Assembly: GCA_947627755.1 (NCBI GenBank)
Contig: CANQXD010000015.1
Span: 1 to 36,524 of the forward strand
Direction of reading: 5' to 3'
Origin: an uncultured Clostridia bacterium
GTDB taxonomy: Bacteria > Bacillota > Clostridia > TANB77 > CAG-508
Length of the DNA: 36,524 bases
The position numbers and the translations under genes were made by a program. Below the pieces are notes generated by a model, which worked only from the letters and a program-made list of their open reading frames with translations, had not been told where the DNA came from and did not search any database. Shown in pieces: positions 31,461 to 36,524 of the stretch (position 1 is the first letter of the stretch; every line of letters begins with the position of its first letter).

Positions 31461-31826
31461 ATGGAAAGTATAATAGTAGCTATAATAAGTATTTCTGGAA
31501 CAATAATAGTAGCATTAATAAATAAAAATACAAATAAGAAAGTAACAAAAGGAAATGAATTTAAAGAAGAACTGTTACAAGAAATAAAAAGAAATAGAGA
31601 AGAATATAAGCAAGAAATAAGCAATCATATATTAGAAAATGATAAGACATATTTAACAGACTTTTTATCAGATGTAGAGGCAGGTGAACCAAAATCAGAA
31701 ATACAAATTGAAAGAGCATACGAAATAAAAAAAGAATATAACTTATTAGGTGGAGATAGTTACATAGATGACAAATGGGAAGAACTTGTAAAAAAAGGAA
31801 TATTAAAAGAAAGGAGGGTGAGTTAA
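31461..31826 (+). CDS. Membrane-anchored phage protein, holin region
   Basis: A 121-aa protein with a hydrophobic N-terminal helix (IIVAIISISGTIIVALI) followed by a long charged helical region. The form is like small membrane proteins encoded before the holin in Firmicute phages, possibly antiholin or a second holin. It starts directly after the BppU stop, with AGGAGG inside the upstream gene. Confidence 0.6.
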   Translation: MESIIVAIISISGTIIVALINKNTNKKVTKGNEFKEELLQEIKRNREEYKQEISNHILENDKTYLTDFLSDVEAGEPKSEIQIERAYEIKKEYNLLGGDSYIDDKWEELVKKGILKERRVS

Positions 31827-31827
31827 T

Positions 31828-32067
31828 ATGAATATATCAAAAGGAACAATAGTAAGAACAATACTATTAATATTAGTAATAGTAAATATCATTTTAAAAC
31901 AATGTGGTTATGACATAATAAATGTATCAGAAAGCGAGATATTAACAGTAGTAGAGACATTAATAGAAATAGCAGTTATAATTGTTGCTTGGTGGAAAAA
32001 TAATAGTTTTTCAGAAAAAGCAATAAAAGCAGATGAATTTTTAAAAAATTTAAAGGAGAGTGAATAA
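31828..32067 (+). CDS. Phage holin (SPP1/LC3-type)
   Basis: A 79-aa protein with two hydrophobic helices (IVRTILLILVIVNIILKQCG and ILTVVETLIEIAVIIVAWW) and the typical tail WWKNNSFSEKAIKADEFL. This WKNNSFT-x-AD ending is diagnostic for the SPP1/phi-LC3-like holin group. It makes pores that let the amidase reach the wall. AGGAGG lies within the previous gene; the amidase starts 2 nt after the stop. Confidence 0.85.
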   Translation: MNISKGTIVRTILLILVIVNIILKQCGYDIINVSESEILTVVETLIEIAVIIVAWWKNNSFSEKAIKADEFLKNLKESE

Positions 32068-32069
32068 GA

Positions 32070-33050
32070 ATGAAAATAGCAATAGATGCAGGACATGGAT
32101 TATATACCGCAGGTAAAAGATGTTCAAAACAATTTGATGAAAATGAAACAAGAGAATGGACATTAAATAGCAGAGTAGCAACAAAAGTATGCCAAATACT
32201 AAATAATATTGGAGTAGAAACAATAAGACTAGATGATACAACAGGAGAGACAGACATACCATTAAATACAAGAACAAAAAATGCAAATAATTCAAATGCA
32301 GATTTAGTTGTATCAATACATCATAATGCAGGTGGAGGAACAGGAATAGAAACCTATGTATATAATAATGCTTGTTTAAATGGAGAAACAGGAAAAATAG
32401 CAAAAGCAATTAATGATAAAGTAGTAGAAAAAACAGATATGAAAAATAGAGGAATTAAAATAGGAGATTTTGCTATAATAAGAGATACAAAAATGAAAGC
32501 TTGTTTAATAGAATGTGGTTTTATGGATAATGAAAAAGATACTCCATTAATATTAACAGAAGAATATGCAAATAAAGTAGCAGAAGGAATAGCAGAAGCA
32601 ATTTGCAATTATTATTCAATAAATAAACCAATAGAGCCAATACCAACTCCAATAGAACCAACAAAAGTAGATGTAATATATCAAACATATACAAATGGAA
32701 GATGGCAACCAAATGTAAAAAATACAGAAGATTATGCAGGAGTATTTGGTTTACCAGTAACAGGGGTATATGCAAATTTATCTAATGGAAATATAACATA
32801 TAAAGTACATACAAAAGGTGGAAGATGGTTACCAGAAGTAACAGATAGAAAAGACTTTGCAGGTATTTTAGGTAAACATATAGATGGATTAATGATGAAA
32901 TCAAATAATGGTACAGTAAGATATAGAGTACATATACTAGGAAAAAATTGGCTACCTTGGGTTACAGGTTATAATGAAAAAGATTATAATAATGGTTATG
33001 CAGGAATAATTGGACAAGTTATTGATGCTATACAAATAGAAATAGTATAA
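32070..33050 (+). CDS. N-acetylmuramoyl-L-alanine amidase endolysin
   Basis: A 326-aa lysin. Residues 1-185 are an Amidase_3 domain: IAIDAGHGLYTAG with the first zinc His, NETREWTLN with the Glu, VVSIHHNAGGGTGIETYVY with the second His, and CLIECGFMDN with the catalytic Glu. A Pro-rich linker (PIEPIPTPIEPT) leads to three C-terminal repeats with W-P-V and G-x-x-G patterns (RWQPNVKNTEDYAGVFG, RWLPEVTDRKDFAGILG, NWLPWVTGYNEKDYNNGYAG), wall-binding repeats like the clostridial hydrophobic-W type. No signal peptide, so export depends on the holin. Confidence 0.93.
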   Translation: MKIAIDAGHGLYTAGKRCSKQFDENETREWTLNSRVATKVCQILNNIGVETIRLDDTTGETDIPLNTRTKNANNSNADLVVSIHHNAGGGTGIETYVYNNACLNGETGKIAKAINDKVVEKTDMKNRGIKIGDFAIIRDTKMKACLIECGFMDNEKDTPLILTEEYANKVAEGIAEAICNYYSINKPIEPIPTPIEPTKVDVIYQTYTNGRWQPNVKNTEDYAGVFGLPVTGVYANLSNGNITYKVHTKGGRWLPEVTDRKDFAGILGKHIDGLMMKSNNGTVRYRVHILGKNWLPWVTGYNEKDYNNGYAGIIGQVIDAIQIEIV

Positions 33051-33093
33051 TTTTTAATTTCAGTATAGATATATAGTAATCTATTTTTTTATT

Positions 33094-33123
33094 TTCGACA
33101 AATTAATAAATTTATGTTATAAT
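33094..33123 (+). promoter_or_regulatory. Promoter near the right attachment site with 0A box over the -35
   Basis: TCGACA at 33095-33100 and TATAAT at 33118-33123 are 17 nt apart. The 8-mer TTCGACAA (33094-33101), the reverse complement of the 0A box, covers the -35. Spo0A is known to activate promoters by binding over a -35. In the prophage the promoter points to the attachment remnant and the host; in the excised circle it would point into the left end of the phage. Confidence 0.45.
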
Positions 33124-33251
33124 ATAAATTATAGATAAAATTATAAGAAAATATTAATAGCACTATAAGGCTGTCAAAAAAGATGTCAAAATTAAAATAA
33201 AAACAATAGAACTATTGATATAAGCAAATTATAAAGAAAAAGATTAATTCT
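33124..33251. other. Non-coding right end of the prophage
   Basis: No gene is seen. TGTCAAAA is repeated at about 33173 and 33185, which could be integrase arm sites but are short. The segment joins the lysin promoter-like region to the attachment core. Confidence 0.35.
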
Positions 33252-33296
33252 TTGGTAAGGCTGAGGTCACGGGTTCGATTCCCGTTGTAAGCTCCA
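33252..33296 (+). other. Right attachment site: 3' remnant of tRNA-Thr(GGT)
   Basis: The 3' part of a tRNA is present without the 5' part: anticodon loop TTGGTAA (33252-33258, anticodon GGT), stem strand GGCTG, variable loop AGGTC, T arm ACGGG-TTCGATT-CCCGT (33269-33285), acceptor strand TGTAAGC, discriminator T and CCA (33294-33296). Bases left of 33252 do not pair with GGCTG, so identity begins in the anticodon loop. This is the duplicated core left by a phage integrated in tRNA-Thr; the intact tRNA should be at the left end outside the window. Confidence 0.85.
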
Positions 33297-33330
33297 ATTT
33301 TATGTTAATGGAATATTTTGTAAAAAATAC

Positions 33331-33359
33331 TTGAAAAAACCTGAAAAAAGTGGTATAAT
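33331..33359 (+). promoter_or_regulatory. Promoter of host small gene 33410
   Basis: TTGAAA (33331-33336) and TATAAT (33354-33359) with a 17-nt spacer, 50 nt before the gene start. The RNA would begin with a short AGGC-AAAAA-GCCT hairpin. Confidence 0.75.
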
Positions 33360-33409
33360 TAATATGTAAAGGCAAAAAGCCTAAAAATTATATAAAGGAG
33401 GTAGTGTCC

Positions 33410-33616
33410 ATGCAGGGCACAAAAGAAGTCTTCGCTGTTCGTATGGAGCAAGAAAATGCTGAATACATTTGCCGGTTGGCAAAAAAACACAATGTAGAAA
33501 TAAAATTTTCTGCAATTGGAGTAATTCCAAGTGGATTAAAAGCTTATTGTTCATTTAGCGATAAAAAGCATAAAGAACAATTTATAGCTGATATGGCAGA
33601 ATGTAATATTTTCTAA
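33410..33616 (+). CDS. Small host protein of unknown function
   Basis: A 68-aa protein (MQGTKEVFAVRMEQENAEYI start) with a helix then strands and two Cys. ATG at 33410 lies 8 nt after AAAGGAGG; a GTG at 33404 is too close to that site. It has its own promoter and a strong terminator, and its codons are more GC-rich than the neighbours (GTC, TTC, CGT, CGG, GAG). It contains one in-frame CGG (about 33473) that must be read as a sense codon, since the +1 frame stops at once. Family not recognised. Confidence 0.65.
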   Translation: MQGTKEVFAVRMEQENAEYICRLAKKHNVEIKFSAIGVIPSGLKAYCSFSDKKHKEQFIADMAECNIF

Positions 33617-33642
33617 AAATGTATACAGCATACGAATCCTTT

Positions 33643-33679
33643 TCTCCGAGTAATTAAAAAATTGCTCGGAGATTTTTTT
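33643..33679 (+). terminator. Terminator of small host gene
   Basis: TCTCCGAGTAATT pairs with AATTGCTCGGAGA over 13 bp (one G-U pair) with a 4-nt loop and is followed by a run of seven T. Confidence 0.9.
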
Positions 33680-33772
33680 ATTGTATAGGAAAATTTGAAA
33701 ATTCCTTGATTTTATTAAAAAAATAGTTTATTATATAAATAGAATATAATTTAAAGGAAGGAAAGTAGTAAT

Positions 33773-33919
33773 ATGAGTTTAATATTAGGTAGTGATAAAA
33801 AAGGTTCAATATTTGATGATAGAAGAAAAGAAAATAGGAGAAAAGAAAATATAGAAGTTGCAGAAGATAAAAGAAAATCAGATAGAAGAAAAGAAGAACA
33901 AAAAATAAAACATAAATAA
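33773..33919 (+). CDS. Very small charged host protein
   Basis: A 48-aa protein with repeated Asp-Arg-Arg-Lys units (FDDRRKENRRKENIEV and SDRRKEEQK). AAGGAAGG precedes the ATG. Function unknown; could bind nucleic acid. Confidence 0.45.
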   Translation: MSLILGSDKKGSIFDDRRKENRRKENIEVAEDKRKSDRRKEEQKIKHK

Positions 33920-33953
33920 TCGAGCAATAAAAATTTCTTGAATGGAGGCTTTT

Positions 33954-34220
33954 ATGACATTAAAATTTATTGAAGATTATATTAACGAAAAATTAAATGA
34001 AAATGACGAATATGTAAGATTTACATATTATGAATTAAAAGTAAAAAATAATTTAAATGAAGTGGATATAAAAACGTTTTTAGAACTTGCTAAAAACAAA
34101 TTTGAAAATATGGGATATAAAGTATATTTTATTAATGACCAGTATTCATATAATGGAGAAATTAAAAAAGTTGAGCAAAATGAATTTATGGTAGCAATAA
34201 AAAATAACGAGGGGAAATAA
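33954..34220 (+). CDS. Hypothetical host protein
   Basis: An 88-aa protein (MTLKFIEDYINEKLNENDEY start) with a helix-turn-helix-like part (VRFTYYELKVKNNLNEVDIK) and a beta hairpin. ATG at 33954 follows GGAGG; an upstream ATG overlaps that site. It ends 5 nt before the methyltransferase and probably shares its mRNA. Confidence 0.55.
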   Translation: MTLKFIEDYINEKLNENDEYVRFTYYELKVKNNLNEVDIKTFLELAKNKFENMGYKVYFINDQYSYNGEIKKVEQNEFMVAIKNNEGK

Positions 34221-34225
34221 TAAAA

Positions 34226-35131
34226 ATGATACAAAATATTCCAAAATTTTTATATGATAAATTACTAATACAATATGGAGATGAAATTACAAAAAAAATA
34301 ATTCAAGGATTAAATTCTAAAAGAGTTGTTACTTTAAGAGCAAATACATTAAAAACTAATATAGAAAAAATAAAAGAGAATTTGAATGATAACAAAATAC
34401 AATTTAATGAAGTTTTATGGTATAAAGATGCATTAATAATTGATAACGTTGATGAAAAGATAATACAAGAATTGGAAATATATAAAAATGGAGAAATATA
34501 TTTACAAAGTTTATCTTCAATGATACCAGCAATAATATTAAATCCAAAAGAAAATGAAAACATATTAGATATGACAGCAGCACCAGGTGGAAAAACAACA
34601 CAAATGTCTGCATTATCTAATAATAATGCACTAATCACAGCTTGTGAAAAAAATAAAATACGTCTTGAAAGATTAAAATATAATATTGAAAAACAGGGTG
34701 CAAAGGGAATAAATATATTAAATGAAGATTCAAGAAAATTAAGTAACTATTTTTCATTTGATAAAATACTATTAGATGCTCCATGTAGTGGAAGTGGAAC
34801 GTTAAACTTAAATGATGAAAAAATCAATAGATATTTTAATGAAGAATTAGTACAAAAATCACAAAAAATTCAATGTGAATTATTAAAAAAGGCATTAACG
34901 ATATTAAAACCTAATTGTGAAATGGTATATTCAACATGTTCTATTCTAAAAGAAGAAAATGAAAATAATTTATTAAAAGTTTTAAATAATAATGTTGAAA
35001 TAGTTTCAATAAATGAGGAAATATTTGAAGGTGTGCCATTATTACCATCAAATATAAAAGGAACTTTAACAGTATGTCCAAACGAATTATATGAAGGCTT
35101 TTTTATTGCTAAATTAAGAAAATTAAGATAA
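34226..35131 (+). CDS. RsmB/NOP-family RNA (cytosine-5) methyltransferase
   Basis: A 301-aa SAM-dependent enzyme that methylates cytosine in rRNA or tRNA. The short N-terminal region ends in VVTLRANTLKTN (substrate-binding part). The catalytic domain has the SAM motif ILDMTAAPGGKTTQMSAL, the acidic ACEKN, DEDSRKL-like motif, the PC motif LLDAPCSGSGTLNL, and the TC motif MVYSTCSILKEENE with the nucleophile Cys. Length fits the shorter RsmB/RsmF-like clade without N-terminal NusB domain. Exact target unknown. Confidence 0.9.
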   Translation: MIQNIPKFLYDKLLIQYGDEITKKIIQGLNSKRVVTLRANTLKTNIEKIKENLNDNKIQFNEVLWYKDALIIDNVDEKIIQELEIYKNGEIYLQSLSSMIPAIILNPKENENILDMTAAPGGKTTQMSALSNNNALITACEKNKIRLERLKYNIEKQGAKGINILNEDSRKLSNYFSFDKILLDAPCSGSGTLNLNDEKINRYFNEELVQKSQKIQCELLKKALTILKPNCEMVYSTCSILKEENENNLLKVLNNNVEIVSINEEIFEGVPLLPSNIKGTLTVCPNELYEGFFIAKLRKLR

Positions 35132-35215
35132 AATATGTGAATTAATTGATTTAAGTTATGAATTAACTAAATAAAAAATGCTTGTATATATAAATTAAAT
35201 TTATTGTAACAAAAA

Positions 35216-35262
35216 ATAATCTCTCTACATATTATATGTAAAAAATAGGGAGGTTATTTTTT
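35216..35262 (+). terminator. Hairpin and T-run over the ribosome site of the peroxiredoxin fragment
   Basis: ATAATCTCTCT (35216-35226) pairs with AGGGAGGTTAT (35247-35257), 11 bp with G-U pairs, followed by TTTTTT directly before the ATG at 35263. It may end the methyltransferase mRNA and it hides the AGGGAGG ribosome site of the next frame. Confidence 0.55.
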
Positions 35263-35523
35263 ATGGATTATGAAATTATGATGAACGGAAATGTTAAATT
35301 GGGTCAATTAGCACCTGAATTTGAAGCAATATCAACAATGGGAAATATATGTTTAAATGATTATAAAGGAAAATATGTTGTTTTATTTTCGCACCCGGGA
35401 GATTTTACGCCCGTGTGTACAACGGAGATAATAGCGTTTGCAAAAGCAAATACATATTTTGAAAACTTAAATACATGTTTAATAGGTTTAAGTGTAGATA
35501 GTAATCCATCACATGAAGTATAG
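35263..35523 (+). pseudogene. Truncated peroxiredoxin (Prx6/AhpC-TSA type)
   Basis: The first 86 residues of a 1-Cys-type peroxiredoxin: [36 protein letters not shown] with the peroxidatic Cys in TPVCTTE, and [12 protein letters not shown], normally continued by about 130 more residues. Here a stop comes at TAG after HEV. None of the three frames downstream restores the protein, so this is a real truncation rather than a frameshift. The ribosome site is inside a hairpin. Confidence 0.82.
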
Positions 35524-35644
35524 CAAAAGTTATCAACAAAAATAAGACAAGCAATCACCTGTGAAGAAATATATAGATAAAAATTAATAAATATTGATTC
35601 TAAACTATCTTAAAACATTTTACATTAGTTAGATGCAGGCTATA

Positions 35645-36082
35645 TTAATTTAATCGTTCTAAAATATTTTGTACAAAATTATTTAATTCATCAACATTTT
35701 TTTGTTCAAAATATTCTGCTCCATAAAGAGATTTTTCATTATTATATTTTATAGCTATTCCATAATTTTGTGAAAAATTTTCTGTCTTTAATTCTTGTTT
35801 TTTTAATTGATTTAGCATCGATGTCAAATCATTCAACTCACTATTTGAGAGCTTTCCTATTTTTTCAAACTTTTCTTTTGGAGTACCATTTATAGTTAGT
35901 TCATCAACTATAGAACTTCTTTCTATATCTCCATTACTTAATATTCGAATTGTTTCTTTTATAGGATAACTATATAAGCTTTTAGATAAAATAACACTAT
36001 TTTTATTTAAATAGTAAAAAATACCTACTAAAATAATTGCAATACAAATAATAAATATTACTAGTTTTTTCTTCATATTCAT
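35645..36082 (-). CDS. Membrane-anchored host protein
   Basis: A 145-aa protein with an N-terminal basic patch and one membrane helix (KKLVIFIICIAIILVGIFYY), no lipobox Cys, then an outer domain (ETIRILSNGDIERSSIVDEL and later). The ATG at 36082 has AGGAG 8 nt upstream. Start codons at 36085 (TTG) or MNMKKK further in are alternatives. Function unknown. Confidence 0.6.
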   Translation of the reverse strand: MNMKKKLVIFIICIAIILVGIFYYLNKNSVILSKSLYSYPIKETIRILSNGDIERSSIVDELTINGTPKEKFEKIGKLSNSELNDLTSMLNQLKKQELKTENFSQNYGIAIKYNNEKSLYGAEYFEQKNVDELNNFVQNILERLN

Positions 36083-36085
36083 CAA

Positions 36086-36353
36086 CTTCTCTCCTAGTTT
36101 ATGTTCAGTTTACTTTTATCAATCAAATTTTACCATTTTTCATTTACTTTGCAAGTATGAAATATAAAATTCATATAAAAATTATTAGTAATCTTCACAA
36201 ATTAAAAAATATATGATATAATTTACCTATAAAATTAATAAGAAATGAAAAAAATATGAAGGAAAATACTTGAAAGTATAATTAAGATTATAAATGAATT
36301 TATATAAAGGGTAATATTATATAAATAAAATTTAAAGTAAGGGAGAATTTTAT
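36086..36353. other. Intergenic region between divergent host genes
   Basis: No gene seen. ATATATGATATAATTTACC around 36210 contains a -10-like TATAAT facing right, but a good -35 is lacking; GGGAGAA before 36354 is the ribosome site of the last gene. Confidence 0.4.
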
Positions 36354-36524
36354 ATGAAAAAAGAAAAAGCAGAAATTACACTAAAAAACACAAAAGCAGA
36401 AATTTTAGATGCATTAAATGCAGCATTAGAAAGAGAAAAAAACATTGCAGAAACAAAATATGAACCTGAAAAAGAAGAAAAAGCAAAAGAAATCCAAAAA
36501 GCAATAGAAGTATCTAAAGAAAAT
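36354..36524 (+). CDS. Partial hypothetical protein at the window edge
   Basis: An open frame of 57 codons cut off by the window end. It starts MKKEKAEITLKNTKAEILDA and is highly charged helix (LEREKNIAETKYEPEKEEKA), so a coiled-coil protein is likely. GGGAG lies before the ATG. No family can be named from this part. Confidence 0.55.
   Translation, partial: MKKEKAEITLKNTKAEILDALNAALEREKNIAETKYEPEKEEKAKEIQKAIEVSKEN

Noticed and set aside
32050-32775. Several leucine-rich open frames on the minus strand under the amidase gene
   Set aside because: These are reverse shadows of AT-rich coding DNA with no start signals.
35524-35644. Continuation of the peroxiredoxin in another frame
   Set aside because: None of the three frames gives peroxiredoxin-like sequence, so this is not one of the +1 cases.

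Overview
The window is most of an integrated siphovirus-type prophage (about 1-33296) in a very AT-rich, low-GC Gram-positive host, followed by about 3.2 kb of host chromosome. Strong AGGAGG-type ribosome sites, AGA as the main Arg codon, canonical TTGACA/TATAAT promoters, a Spo0A-type DNA-binding domain and the phage families point to Clostridia or a related Firmicute; I cannot name a species. No integrase is seen. The left end, with the intact tRNA, probably lies upstream of base 1, because the right end is a 3' tRNA-Thr(GGT) remnant at 33252-33296.

Layout. 1-2340: leftward lysogeny block (repressor, zinc-ribbon membrane protein, DUF3800 protein, ImmA/IrrE-like protein), with two candidate short RNAs on the opposite strand. 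2372-2540: divergent promoter/operator region with a repeated 13-bp palindrome placed in both promoter spacers. 2558-12487: rightward early region with a Cro-like protein, an HTH protein, a stand-alone Spo0A C-terminal domain, a replisome organiser, RusA, an OmpR-type winged helix, HNH and ASCH proteins, a family of related small coiled-coil genes, an RNA ligase and an ArpU-like late regulator. 12492-12867: late promoter with a terminated leader and a further folded segment. 12868-13390: a small membrane gene, then a gene with its own promoter and terminator (a moron-type cargo unit). 13428-31460: HNH, terminase, portal, ClpP-like protease, HK97-type capsid, connectors, tail, tape measure, Dit, Tal and BppU-type baseplate genes. 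31461-33050: holin-like proteins and amidase. After the attachment remnant come host genes: a GC-richer small gene, small hypotheticals, an RsmB/NOP-family RNA methyltransferase, a truncated peroxiredoxin, a membrane-anchored protein and a cut-off gene at the window edge.

The most unusual signal is translational. Six prophage genes read correctly only if the ribosome moves +1 at one point, and every such point is a rare C-first codon. Four in-frame CGG codons (361-359 on the minus strand, 5483, 14464, 28520) are all the in-frame CGGs I could find in the prophage; three sit exactly where the protein must shift and the fourth (14464) is compatible. Two CCC codons (10000, 19766) behave likewise, the second being a CCC-TAA site that would extend the major capsid protein, as reported for Listeria phage PSA. 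I found no clear -1 break. Either this phage/host pair uses CGG (and some CCC) as +1 recoding sites, or one extra C has been inserted repeatedly by mutation or sequencing error. Host gene 33410-33616 reads one CGG in frame and is a counter-example to a strict rule.

A second theme is a possible link to sporulation: a receiver-less Spo0A DNA-binding domain gene (4829-5167) is followed by a perfect 0A-box sequence just before the replisome organiser, and a second perfect box overlaps the -35 of a promoter beside the right attachment site.
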